This document shows, one piece after another, positions 52,473-61,080 of a DNA stretch of 64,000 nucleotides. Source of the DNA: UBA6522 sp965204155 (GTDB lineage: Bacteria > Pseudomonadota > Gammaproteobacteria > Steroidobacterales > Rariloculaceae); the NCBI GenBank assembly GCA_965204155.1, contig OZ241971.1:3100001-3164000 (forward strand). The letters are read 5' to 3'. The number at the start of each line of letters is the position of its first letter. The first letter of the stretch is position 1. The position numbers and the translations under genes are program-made. A model generated the notes under the pieces. The model was not told the DNA's origin, did not search any database, and saw nothing but the letters and a program-made list of their open reading frames with translations.

Positions 52473-52898
52473 CTAGTCCAGCAGCCAATGCCTCTTGCCG
52501 GAAGCGTAGACGCGGAATCGTCCCGGGCCCATGAAGAACAGCGCGACACCCAACGCGAGGAACAGAAGCTGAATTTCCTTGTTCCAGGCCCCTACGCTGG
52601 TCAGTGCAAAGAAGGGTCCCGGAAGGACGTAGAAGACCGTCAGCATGGTCACGATCACTGAAATCGCGGACAGTCTTGTAAACAGTCCGAGCACCAGAAG
52701 AATCGGCGCCAGCACTTCGGAGATGTAGACGAAGTATATGAAGAATCCCGGGATGCCATTGGCTACCAGCATGCTCATCTGATTCTCGACCCCGTGAAGG
52801 ACCTTGCTCCAGCCGTGTAGAAAAAAGGTGCCGCCCAACACCAGCCGAAGTACGAGGATGCCGTTGTCGGCGTCTGTCCAGAATGACTTTTGTACCAT
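52473..52898 (-). CDS. DoxX-family membrane protein
   Basis: This 141-residue protein has four predicted membrane helices. DoxX-type features include LRLVLGGTFFLHGWSKVL near the N-terminus, YISEVLAPILLVLGLFTRLSA in the middle and the C-terminal EIQLLFLALGVALFFMGPGRF. A GGAGGA ribosome site precedes ATG 52898. It starts 20 bases after the NmrA-like gene stop on the same strand. DoxX proteins have been linked to quinone-dependent or thiol redox roles; the exact role here is unknown. Confidence 0.85.
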   Translation of the reverse strand: MVQKSFWTDADNGILVLRLVLGGTFFLHGWSKVLHGVENQMSMLVANGIPGFFIYFVYISEVLAPILLVLGLFTRLSAISVIVTMLTVFYVLPGPFFALTSVGAWNKEIQLLFLALGVALFFMGPGRFRVYASGKRHWLLD

Positions 52899-52918
52899 GA
52901 TTAACTGTTCCTCCCGGC

Positions 52919-53677
52919 TCAGTAGCCGATCGTAAAGCGCTGCCTCACGAAGGCTCGGTTTTCCAACTCGTCGACGGCCGCGGCGGCAAGGTCGGCCACC
53001 CAGATCGACAGATTGCCGTCGGCGTCCGTGACGAACTCCGTAGTCGACGTGCGATATTCGCCCAGCTGCTGCGTATCCGCAATTCCCTCGGGGGTCCAGC
53101 CCATGATATTGAACGGCGGTGTAAGTACGGTCCAGTCGATGTCGCTGGCGCGATAGGTGTCCAGGGCCACCTTGTGACCGATGAGCATGGCATACGGCGG
53201 CGTACCTTCGGATACCGGAAACGGCGCGTTCGCCAGCATGTCCTCGACAGTCGGCAGCATCGTCGTCGCGCCGCCGATCTGCAACACGTACGGTGCATTC
53301 TCCATGCCGACGAGCGCCTCGGCCGCTGTGCTGGCCGCCAGCGCGTGGGTCGAGTTTTCCGGCGCAAAGTCGCCCTCCGGCGTCCCCTGCACGGAGATCA
53401 CTACCCCGTCCGCTCCACTGGTCACCGCAGTAAAGGACTCAACGTCTGTCACATCGCCTTGCGCGGGCGTGAAGTTCGCGTGCTCGACGGTCAGGCGATC
53501 GGGAGAGCGTGAAACGCCGATCACGGAATGGCCTCGTTCCAGTGCCTCATTGACAATCAGTCCACCAATGTTTCCGCTGGCGCCGTACACCACGATGGTC
53601 TGATTGTCCTGTGCGTGAGCGGCAGTCCAGCCCAGCAACGCGAAAGTCAACGGGCCAAGAAATGGTCGCAAGTTCAT
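52919..53677 (-). CDS. NmrA/SDR-like Rossmann protein with signal peptide
   Basis: This 252-residue protein starts at ATG 53677 with a strong AAAGGAG site. Residues 1-22 (MNLRPFLGPLTFALLGWTAAHA) look like a cleavable signal peptide. A Rossmann cofactor motif GASGNIGG follows. Later segments (VSRSPDRL, GDVTDVESF, PYVLQIGGA, YRASDIDWTVLTPPF) match atypical SDRs of the NmrA/YesF type, without a YxxxK pair. A nucleotide-binding oxidoreductase in the periplasm is unusual. It is followed by DoxX. Confidence 0.78.
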   Translation of the reverse strand: MNLRPFLGPLTFALLGWTAAHAQDNQTIVVYGASGNIGGLIVNEALERGHSVIGVSRSPDRLTVEHANFTPAQGDVTDVESFTAVTSGADGVVISVQGTPEGDFAPENSTHALAASTAAEALVGMENAPYVLQIGGATTMLPTVEDMLANAPFPVSEGTPPYAMLIGHKVALDTYRASDIDWTVLTPPFNIMGWTPEGIADTQQLGEYRTSTTEFVTDADGNLSIWVADLAAAAVDELENRAFVRQRFTIGY

Positions 53678-53893
53678 GATTGCTCCTTTGGATGCAGGCG
53701 AAACATGTACTGAATAGGGTTGCGGGGTCGGCATGTTAACAGTACCGGCGCGGAAAGACGGAATTGATGTCCACCGTGGATAACCCGCCATTTGTCGCGT
53801 GAATTTGTCACGGTCAAATCTGGCTAGTATTGTTCCAAACGACTCTCCCGAACAGGGAAATGGCGATTTGTACCGGCGCAGGCGGGGAATCAG

Positions 53894-54343
53894 ATGATTA
53901 CGTTGACGGTCAATGGTCAAACCCATCAGGTCGATGCCGAGCCCGACACCCCGCTGCTGTGGTTGCTTCGGGACTTTCTGCAGCTTAACGGCACCAAGTA
54001 CGGCTGTGGGATCGCGTATTGCGGAGCCTGTACCGTCGAGGTGGACGGCAACGCGGTGCGCGCCTGCATCGTCCCGGCGAGCGCTGCGGAAGGCAGCGAC
54101 ATCCGCACTATCGAGGACCTTGAAGATCACCCGGTCCAGCAGGCCTGGATCGAGCACCAGGTTCCACAGTGCGGCTACTGCCAGTCCGGCATGATCATGG
54201 CTGCCAAGGGACTTCTCGACCGCAATCCCGAACCCACCGACGCGGACATTGACGTCGCCGTGACGAACGTGTGCCGGTGCGGCACCTATACGCGGATACG
54301 TGCGGCAATACACACCGCCGCGGCGAAGATGAGGGAGGGCTGA
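53894..54343 (+). CDS. [2Fe-2S] subunit of a xanthine-oxidase-family dehydrogenase (IorA-like)
   Basis: This 149-residue protein has two [2Fe-2S] clusters: a plant-type site (KYGCGIAYCGACTVEVDG with CIVPAS following) and the helical site (CGYCQSGM ... NVCRCGTY). This is the small subunit of two-subunit isoquinoline or aldehyde oxidoreductases. It passes electrons from the molybdenum centre to a cytochrome. It ends two bases before the large-subunit ATG. Confidence 0.93.
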   Translation: MITLTVNGQTHQVDAEPDTPLLWLLRDFLQLNGTKYGCGIAYCGACTVEVDGNAVRACIVPASAAEGSDIRTIEDLEDHPVQQAWIEHQVPQCGYCQSGMIMAAKGLLDRNPEPTDADIDVAVTNVCRCGTYTRIRAAIHTAAAKMREG

Positions 54344-54345
54344 GC

Positions 54346-56508
54346 ATGAAGATGGAAATCTCCCGGCGCGAATTCCTGCAAACCTCGGGTACGGCCGCAG
54401 CAAGCCTGATCATCGGGTTCCACCTTCCGGCGGGGCCGGCACGTGCCCAGTTCGGCGGACTGCCGAATCCCTTCGTGATCGACCGGGACATGATCAACGC
54501 CTACCTGACGCTCAACCCCGATGATACAGTCTCCATCGTCTCGGCTGCAGCGGAGATGGGGCAGGGTTCGCTCAGCTCGCTTCCGATGCTCATTGCCGAG
54601 GAACTGGAACTGGATATCGGGCAGGTACGCATCGAACAGGCGCCCCTCAATCAGGAAGCCTTCAGTAACCTGCTGTTCGGTTACCAGACGACGGTGGGGA
54701 CTTCCGCGGTCCGCTGGGCGTATGAGCCCTTGCGGCAGCTCGGCGCGAATACCCGGGAGTTGCTGCGCAACGCCGCGGCTGCGACATGGGCCGTGCCCGT
54801 GGACGAGACCGTCGCGCGGAGCGGGCGCGTCACGCATCCGGCCTCCGGGAGGAGCCTGCGTTACTTTGAATTGGGCGAGACGGCCTCGGGAATGGAGATT
54901 CCCGCGGACGTGCCGCTCAAGCCGCAGAGCGAGTGGAGGATCCTCGGCACACCCTTCCCGCGCTGGGATACCGAAGCGAAGTCCACGGCCTCGGCGAACT
55001 ACGGGATCGACATGCACGTGGACGGGATGGTGGTGGCGACCATCGCGGCGACACCTGTGCCGGGCGGAACGCTGCGGTCCGTGGATCCCGAGCCCGCGCT
55101 CGCCGTCAACGGCGTGGAAGAGGTGGTCATGCTGGACGATGCGGTGGCGGTAACCGCAACCAATTATTGGTCGGCAAAGAAAGGTCTGGATGCGATTGAG
55201 CCGCAGTGGGAGCTGGGCCCCGTCGCGGCGCGCAACAGCGAAAACATCCGCGAGGAAATGCTGCAATTGCTCGACCAGCCCGGCAACGAGGCTGTCAATG
55301 AGGGTGATATCGATGCCGCCAGGGACGCGGCGGCGCAGGTCGTCACCGCAACCTACGAGGCGCCGTACTGGGCCCACGCTACTCTGGAGCCGCTGAATGC
55401 CACCGCCCATTATCGAGGCGACAGTATCGAGTTCTGGATGGGTACCCAGGCACCCGGGGGCATCGAAAGCATGTGCGAACGCATGTTTCCCGAAGTACCG
55501 ACAGAGAACATCATCGTCAACAACCAATACCTGGGCGGCGGTTTTGGCCGCCGGGGCAGGCCTACGCCGGCGGACCAGGCTGCGCTGATCTCAAAGCAGG
55601 TCGGCAAACCCGTGAAGCTGGTCTGGTCGCGGGAAGAGGACATGACCCACGACACCTACCGGCCCAAGTCCGTCGTCAGGATGGAAGGCTACCTGGATGA
55701 GGCGGGAAGGGTGACGGGGTTCAAGGGCAGGATCGCGGTGCAGTCGACTCTGGCATCGCTGATCGATAACCCCGATGTGCCCGTGGATCCGTTTGCGACC
55801 GAGGGTCTGATCGACCACGACTACCGCTTCCCTGCATTGAATTTCGAATACCACTCGCCAAGACCCGGTATTCCGATAGGTTTCTATCGAGGCGTCGGTT
55901 TCATACACAACACCTTCTACCGCGAGAGCTTCATGGATGAACTGGCGCACGCGGCCGGCCGCGATCCGATCGAGTTCCGGCTGGAACTGGCCGGTCACAG
56001 CGAGCGCAACGTGCTGCTGCTGAATACGCTCGCAGAGCGGTCCAACTGGGGCAGCCCGGCGCCTGGAAGCGTCCAGGGCGTGGCGTTTGCTTACAGCGAT
56101 GAATCCACGGTCGGGGAGGTCTTCGAGGCTTCGGTGAGCGATGACAGGCGGGTCAAGCTGCACAGGATCACCTGCGTATGCGATGTCGGCGTGTACATGA
56201 ACCCGATGATGATCGAGCACCAGATGGAGAGCGCCATTACCTGGGGCCTCACCAGCGCCATGTTCGGGGAGATCCTCATCGAAGACGGCGCGACCCGGCA
56301 GAAGAACTTCCATGAATATGAGATGGTGCGAATCAGCCACATGCCGGCAATCGAAACGGTGATTCTGCCGCCGACCGATACGCCCGGCAGCGGAGGGGAG
56401 TGCGGCGCGCCGCCGGCGCCACCGGCACTGGCGAATGCGATTTTTGCCGCAACGGGCCGTCGTCTGCGATCCATGCCGTTCACGAATCACGGTATTTCGT
56501 TTGCCTGA
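54346..56508 (+). CDS. Molybdopterin-binding subunit of an IorB-like aldehyde/isoquinoline dehydrogenase
   Basis: This 720-residue protein starts at ATG 54346 with GGAGGG upstream. A Tat leader (SRREFLQTSGTAAASLIIGF) shows the complex is exported folded. The Mo-cofactor motifs are GQGSLSSLPMLIAEEL, GGGFGRRGRPTPADQAALIS, GFYRGVGFIHN and the C-terminal GECGAPPAPPALANAIFAATG with the catalytic Glu candidate. The pair probably oxidises aldehydes or N-heterocycles in the periplasm. A third, cytochrome c subunit common in such operons is not adjacent. Confidence 0.92.
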   Translation: MKMEISRREFLQTSGTAAASLIIGFHLPAGPARAQFGGLPNPFVIDRDMINAYLTLNPDDTVSIVSAAAEMGQGSLSSLPMLIAEELELDIGQVRIEQAPLNQEAFSNLLFGYQTTVGTSAVRWAYEPLRQLGANTRELLRNAAAATWAVPVDETVARSGRVTHPASGRSLRYFELGETASGMEIPADVPLKPQSEWRILGTPFPRWDTEAKSTASANYGIDMHVDGMVVATIAATPVPGGTLRSVDPEPALAVNGVEEVVMLDDAVAVTATNYWSAKKGLDAIEPQWELGPVAARNSENIREEMLQLLDQPGNEAVNEGDIDAARDAAAQVVTATYEAPYWAHATLEPLNATAHYRGDSIEFWMGTQAPGGIESMCERMFPEVPTENIIVNNQYLGGGFGRRGRPTPADQAALISKQVGKPVKLVWSREEDMTHDTYRPKSVVRMEGYLDEAGRVTGFKGRIAVQSTLASLIDNPDVPVDPFATEGLIDHDYRFPALNFEYHSPRPGIPIGFYRGVGFIHNTFYRESFMDELAHAAGRDPIEFRLELAGHSERNVLLLNTLAERSNWGSPAPGSVQGVAFAYSDESTVGEVFEASVSDDRRVKLHRITCVCDVGVYMNPMMIEHQMESAITWGLTSAMFGEILIEDGATRQKNFHEYEMVRISHMPAIETVILPPTDTPGSGGECGAPPAPPALANAIFAATGRRLRSMPFTNHGISFA

Positions 56509-56730
56509 TCTGCGGCGGAAACGTCCATTAATAGGGTAGGAGCCAGGCATTCAGTCCGAGTCGGATTCCCTGCCGCCGGCCTTCGACTCGTGCGGCGAAT
56601 TCCTTGTGTTGTCGCGCAGTAGTTCTTCCTCTTCGTCATCTGCTTGATGTCGCGCTTCAAATGCGACCGTATTTGACGCATCCAGTCGCTAGCATCTCTC
56701 CGGAAAGGAAATCCGGACGGGAGAAAAGCG

Positions 56731-58851
56731 ATGCTCACGGCCTACATGCGACACCTGTGTTTGAAGTATCTTGTGAATCTGGCTGCGCGAATGCGACACC
56801 GGTCGACCGAAGGCCGGGAACTGGTCAAGTGGGTGCTGCACGCCGCTGATCGGCTCTTTCTTCCCGGCTACGCGGACAATCCACGACTGCTGGACGAACT
56901 ACGCAGGGACGAGGACGTTTCGGCGGATGACTGGGAGCGTCTGCGCGATACCCTTGCAACCGAATACAGAGCGTCGAAGCGGGTTCGCGCCGACCGTACC
57001 GGACAGCGAATCCGGCGTCTGGGGCGCGATATGCGGCTGTCGCGAACCGACGGTGCGCTGCTCGAACTCCTTCTGTGCTACGAGACGCAGCCGGTCGTCG
57101 AGTCCATGATCGACGATATTGTTTGCCGTCATGGTTTCGGCAGGGTCCATCACCATTTCTTTTCCGTGGCGAACCCCGGTCTGGCCCACATGCTGGGCAT
57201 TTCCATGGGGACCGTACTTCGCCGTCTGGCCGTGGATTCGCCGCTCGTGAGGTCGGGACTGGTATCCGTCGATGACAACGGCGACTTCAAGTTGATGCAA
57301 CGGCTATTGCGGCTGGCGCACGCACCTGCGCATAAGGGCGTGGATGTCCGGCAATTGCTGTTCGACAAGGCGCGTGCGCCGGAACTCGAGTGGTCGGACT
57401 TCGACCACGTGGCCCGTTACCGAGACCACGTCGAACGACTGGTCACGGGCGCGCTGGAGAGTGGCGAGCAGGGCGTCAACGTGCTGTTGTACGGACCGCC
57501 CGGGACCGGCAAGACGCAGTTCTGCCGAACGCTTGCACACCGGCTCGGGGTCACCATGTACAGCGTCGGCGAAGCGGACGAACGCGGCTGCGAACCGAGC
57601 CGGGGCGAGCGGCTCCAGGAGCTTCGCCTCGCGCAACGCGTCCTGGGAGGCTGCCACAATTCGATTCTGCTCTTCGATGAGATGGAGGATCTGCTTGCCG
57701 ATCCGAGCTCGATCTTTCCGTGGTTTTTCGGCCCGGCAAGCCGGCGCAGGCGCAGGGCGGACGGCTCCAGGGTCTTCCTGCACCGGTTGCTGGAAGAGAA
57801 TAAGGCCCCCACGCTATGGACGACCAATGCGGCCTGTCAGACCAGCGAGGCCGTGCTCCGGCGCATGATGTACGCGCTGAAACTGCGCCGGCCCTCGCCC
57901 AGGGTCCGCGAGCGCATCTGGACCCGGCAACTCAAGCGCCACGGCATCCCGTCGGAGGAGAGCGATGCCCGGGCGCTGGCCAGGGAGTTCGACGTGACGC
58001 CCGGCGTGGCCGCCGGCGCCACCGCCGCGGCTCGGCTCATCGACGGAGGGGACATCGCCACGGTCCGCCACGGCGTGCGCAGCCTGTCGCGCCTGCTGCA
58101 CGGCGAGAAGCCGCCCCGACGGGCGCCCGGCGAGTTTGACCCCAGGCTGATTCGGACCCGTACCGGCCCCAGGGGTATCCGCACACTGACCGATCCGGTC
58201 GAACTGGCCGACCGTCTCGCCGAGTTGGGATCGCAGCGCGTCTCGCTCTGCCTCCAAGGCCCGCCCGGCAGCGGCAAGAGCGCGTTTGTCCGCTACCTGG
58301 CCGAAAGAATCGGGCTGGAAGTGGTGCAAAAGCGGGCCTCGGACCTGATGTCCAAGTGGGTGGGAGATACTGAGAAGCTGATCGCCGAAGCTTTCGCCGA
58401 AGCCCGCGACGATAGACACTTCCTGGTATTCGACGAGGCCGATTCACTGCTCTCCGACCGGCGCTTCGCGCATCGCAGTTGGGAGATCAGCCAGGTCAAC
58501 GAGATGCTCACCTGGATGGAGAGCCATCCGCTTCCGTTTGCGTGCACCACCAACTTCGGCGAACATCTCGACCCCGCGACGCTGAGGCGCTTCGATTTCA
58601 AGCTTCGCCTGGATTTTCTGGCCCCCGATCAGGGGGTGGCGGCATTTCGGGTTTTCTTCGGGCTGGATGCACCCGCGACGGTCCGGACGTTGTCGGGAGT
58701 GACTCCGGGCGACTTTGCCGTGGTGCGGCGGCGCGCGGAGATTCTGGGTCGGTTGAGCGACGCGAATGCGCTCGCCGCCATGCTGCAAGAGGAGTGCGAC
58801 GCCAAGCCGAACCGGCCGACGCGGATCGGGTTTGGGGTACACGGCGAGTGA
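56731..58851 (+). CDS. Tandem-AAA+ ATPase
   Basis: This 706-residue protein has two AAA+ modules. Module 1 has Walker A GPPGTGKT at ~255 and Walker B ILLFDEMEDLL at ~312. Module 2 has GPPGSGKS at ~510 and FLVFDEADSLL at ~564, plus the KRASDLMSKWVGDTEKLIAEAF pore-loop and sensor region. The N-terminal ~230 residues are helical with a winged-helix-like stretch (LAHMLGISMGTVLRRL). The layout recalls Cdc48-like unfoldases, but no known family name fits. Its stop is one base before the WYL regulator ATG, so the two form a cassette. GGGAG precedes the ATG. Confidence 0.82.
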   Translation: MLTAYMRHLCLKYLVNLAARMRHRSTEGRELVKWVLHAADRLFLPGYADNPRLLDELRRDEDVSADDWERLRDTLATEYRASKRVRADRTGQRIRRLGRDMRLSRTDGALLELLLCYETQPVVESMIDDIVCRHGFGRVHHHFFSVANPGLAHMLGISMGTVLRRLAVDSPLVRSGLVSVDDNGDFKLMQRLLRLAHAPAHKGVDVRQLLFDKARAPELEWSDFDHVARYRDHVERLVTGALESGEQGVNVLLYGPPGTGKTQFCRTLAHRLGVTMYSVGEADERGCEPSRGERLQELRLAQRVLGGCHNSILLFDEMEDLLADPSSIFPWFFGPASRRRRRADGSRVFLHRLLEENKAPTLWTTNAACQTSEAVLRRMMYALKLRRPSPRVRERIWTRQLKRHGIPSEESDARALAREFDVTPGVAAGATAAARLIDGGDIATVRHGVRSLSRLLHGEKPPRRAPGEFDPRLIRTRTGPRGIRTLTDPVELADRLAELGSQRVSLCLQGPPGSGKSAFVRYLAERIGLEVVQKRASDLMSKWVGDTEKLIAEAFAEARDDRHFLVFDEADSLLSDRRFAHRSWEISQVNEMLTWMESHPLPFACTTNFGEHLDPATLRRFDFKLRLDFLAPDQGVAAFRVFFGLDAPATVRTLSGVTPGDFAVVRRRAEILGRLSDANALAAMLQEECDAKPNRPTRIGFGVHGE

Positions 58852-58852
58852 A

Positions 58853-59860
58853 ATGCGTTACGAGCGGCTAAAGGACATCGTTAACCTGGCAATCCGCCTC
58901 CAGGGCGCCCGTGGCGGATTGACCATGGACGACATCGTGGCGGAGTTCGGCGTCAGCCGCCGGACGGCGGAGCGCATGCGCCATGCGGTCGAAGCTGCGT
59001 TCGGCCCGCTCCAGTCCGTGGAAACCGGCGACAGACGCATCCATTGGCGGCTGGAATCGACCTATCTGCGCGGCCTCGTTCGTATCACGCCCGAGGAACT
59101 CGCCGAACTTGAATCTGCCGCCGGCCGGCTTGATCGGGCCGGGCTCACCGAGCGGGCCGGGATTCTGCGGGAACTCGTTGCCAAATTGCTAGCGCTGCGT
59201 CGAATGTTGGACGCACAGACTCTGGGCGACGAACTGGAGGCGCTCATGCAGGTTGAAGGATCGGCCATGCGCCCGGGTCCCCGCCCCCGGATCGAACCCG
59301 GTTTGCTCGCGCTGCTCCGCGACGCGATCAGGGCTAACCGCAAGGTGGAATTCAGCTACGTCGCCAGGTCATCGGGAAGACGCAGCCGCCAGCTTGTCGA
59401 ACCCTACGGCGTACTCTACGGCAACCGCGCCTACCTGGTCGGACACACGGATTGGGCTGAAGGACCGCGGCTCTGGAGCCTTGCAAACGTGAGTGAGGTC
59501 CTCGTGACCGGCGAAACTTTCGACCGCGATCCCGAATTCGACCTTCAGCAGTTTGCCGAGCGTTCGTTCGGCGCATTTCAGGAACCGCCGGTGGATGTCG
59601 TGTTGCGGTTCAACCCCGACGCGGCCCCCGACGCCGCGACCTTCCTTTTCCATCCCAGTCAGACCCTAATCAAGAACGACGATGGGTCGTTGACGATTCA
59701 GCTCAGGGCGGGTGGTCTGGAGGAGATGTGCCGGCATCTCTTTACGTGGGGCGAAAGCGTTACGGTGGAGAAGCCGGCCGAATTGCGGCAGCGGTTACAA
59801 AGGATGTGTGCAACGCTTGCAGAGCATCATGCCGACTCGCAGATCTCCGGCACGACCTAA
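58853..59860 (+). CDS. WYL-domain transcriptional regulator
   Basis: This 335-residue protein starts at ATG 58853, one base after the AAA+ stop. The N-terminal winged HTH reads LTMDDIVAEFGVSRRTAERMRHAVEAAFG. The central WYL domain spans ~170-240 and contains VEPYGVLYGNRAYLVGH, with the RLWSLANVSEVLVT strand. A C-terminal WCX-like extension ends at about residue 325. WYL regulators sense ligands such as nucleic acids or nucleotides and often control phage-defence and DNA-damage operons. Here it probably controls the upstream ATPase gene. Confidence 0.88.
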   Translation: MRYERLKDIVNLAIRLQGARGGLTMDDIVAEFGVSRRTAERMRHAVEAAFGPLQSVETGDRRIHWRLESTYLRGLVRITPEELAELESAAGRLDRAGLTERAGILRELVAKLLALRRMLDAQTLGDELEALMQVEGSAMRPGPRPRIEPGLLALLRDAIRANRKVEFSYVARSSGRRSRQLVEPYGVLYGNRAYLVGHTDWAEGPRLWSLANVSEVLVTGETFDRDPEFDLQQFAERSFGAFQEPPVDVVLRFNPDAAPDAATFLFHPSQTLIKNDDGSLTIQLRAGGLEEMCRHLFTWGESVTVEKPAELRQRLQRMCATLAEHHADSQISGTT

Positions 59861-59921
59861 AGATGTGCACACTGGATATACAACGCCTTGCTGCGCTACT
59901 CGATACCGCAAACGATACCCG

Positions 59922-60290
59922 TTATGCGTTCGACGCGGGTTCCCAAAGCTCGATCGCGTTTCCTTCCGGGTCGTGGATGCGGGCGAAGCGGCCGATGCCC
60001 TCCATCTCGCTTTCGTGGCTAACCTCGATATCCGCGGACTTCAGTTGTGTGATCATCGCGTCCAGATCGGCCACGCGGAAATTCAGCATGAAGGCCTTGT
60101 CCGCCGCGAAATAGTCCGTGTCAGCAGCGAAGGGTGAGAAAACCGTGACCCCGGACTCGGTCACCCAGGGCGCCATCTCCATGTTCGTCGGAGTGGGATT
60201 GATGCCAAGGTGATCCTGATACCATTTCGCAAGTCCATCCGGGTCCTTTGCCCGAAAAAAGAACCCGCCGAATCCCAGAACATTTGGCAT
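59922..60290 (-). CDS. VOC-family (glyoxalase/bleomycin resistance-like) protein
   Basis: This 122-residue protein has one VOC fold: GFGGFFFRAKDPDGLAKWYQDHLGI, then MLNFRVADLDAMITQLKSADIEV and RFARIHDPEGNAIELWEPA with the terminal metal-ligand Glu. Its ATG is one base after the stop of the upstream coiled-coil gene. Family members bind divalent metals and act on small electrophiles or as antibiotic-binding proteins. The substrate is unknown. Confidence 0.88.
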   Translation of the reverse strand: MPNVLGFGGFFFRAKDPDGLAKWYQDHLGINPTPTNMEMAPWVTESGVTVFSPFAADTDYFAADKAFMLNFRVADLDAMITQLKSADIEVSHESEMEGIGRFARIHDPEGNAIELWEPASNA

Positions 60291-60291
60291 G

Positions 60292-60618
60292 CTACGCTCC
60301 GCGCGTCAGGATGAAGCCCAGAATCGCCATCATCAACGCATTGGCGGAAATGATGACTCCCGCTGAGATCAGATGGGAACGTGCGGTCTCAGCCCGCATG
60401 TCGGTTCGAACGGCATCGATCCGGGTCTGCAACTCGGTCTGAACAACGTTAATGCGGGCTTGCAGCATCGCGACGCCGGCCTCGAAGCGCTCCACGGTGA
60501 CCAGTTGATTGACGGATTGGCCCATGACCTCCACGATGGCTTCGGCCTGCCCAGCCTCAATGCCCGCGGCCTTGAGTCTGCGGGCCGCGCCAAGTGTATC
60601 AAACGCCGTTTCGGACAT
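60292..60618 (-). CDS. Coiled-coil membrane-anchored protein (DUF1640-like)
   Basis: From ATG 60618 this is 108 residues. FDTLGAARRLKAAGIEAGQAEAIVEVMGQS resembles the N-terminus of the 22242 product. A short coiled coil (LQARINVVQTELQTRIDAVRTD) and one membrane helix (LISAGVIISANALMMAILGFIL) follow. It is coupled to the VOC gene. A longer in-frame start reaches 60729, but it would add residues unlike the family. Confidence 0.68.
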   Translation of the reverse strand: MSETAFDTLGAARRLKAAGIEAGQAEAIVEVMGQSVNQLVTVERFEAGVAMLQARINVVQTELQTRIDAVRTDMRAETARSHLISAGVIISANALMMAILGFILTRGA

Positions 60619-60786
60619 GCTGGACCCATGGGCGTGCACAGCAGCCTGTTGACGTCGCGAGACTGTTTGCGACGCATGTGTGCCGAACTGATGGAACTTC
60701 CTGCCGGTACGCGAAGCTGTTTGTCGCATTGATCGAACACAATCCGCAAAGCGCCTTGTCCGGTCAATTGCCGTCGCCGCTACGAT

Positions 60787-60839
60787 GGCGGACCGGCTAA
60801 TTCTGGCGCCGGGTTTCGACCGATCATGACCGGTCCGCC
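60787..60839. repeat. Perfect 10-bp inverted repeat
   Basis: GGCGGACCGG (60787-60796) and CCGGTCCGCC (60830-60839) are exact reverse complements separated by 33 bases. They may form a stem in an RNA read from either strand, or mark a protein-binding site. Confidence 0.6.
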
Positions 60840-60860
60840 GACGGGAACCTGTTCAAGATA

Positions 60861-60888
60861 GCGAGAGTCGCGTGTGGGATACTCTCGC
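60861..60888. repeat. Perfect 8-bp hairpin
   Basis: GCGAGAGT (60861-60868) and ACTCTCGC (60881-60888) are exact reverse complements around a 12-base loop. There is no T-tract on either side, so an ordinary intrinsic terminator is unlikely. Confidence 0.55.
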
Positions 60889-61080
60889 CCGCGATGGGAA
60901 TGCCGACGCTTATGGCACGGACCACGTCAAGGCCGCGAAATTGAGTTTTCACCACTCGCCCGCAGGCGATGGGCCAACTGTCAGATTCCTCGATAACTCC
61001 ATTTCGGCATCCAAACATCCCAGCGTTGGAGTAGGGGAGAGCGGGGTCCTAGTTCTCCATCCACGAAAAGGGAAAAAACC

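Larger units (their letters stand above)
60619..61080. other. Structured intergenic region without a convincing gene
   Basis: This 462-base gap lies between divergent genes. Short open frames cross it but none has a recognisable product or ribosome site. It contains two perfect inverted repeats, listed separately. Base composition shifts toward AT on the right, leading into the lower-GC membrane gene, which has AAGGGA before ATG 61081. Confidence 0.5.

Noticed and set aside
53678..53893. A CRP- or FNR-like operator (GTGAATTTGTCAC) before the IorAB-like genes
   Set aside because: The half-site spacing is 5 bases rather than the 6 of a CRP site, and the flanks do not match.
56509..56730. Possible small gene or tRNA-like element between the molybdoenzyme and the AAA+ gene
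   Set aside because: A short minus-strand frame has no ribosome site, and the stem-forming bases do not make a cloverleaf.
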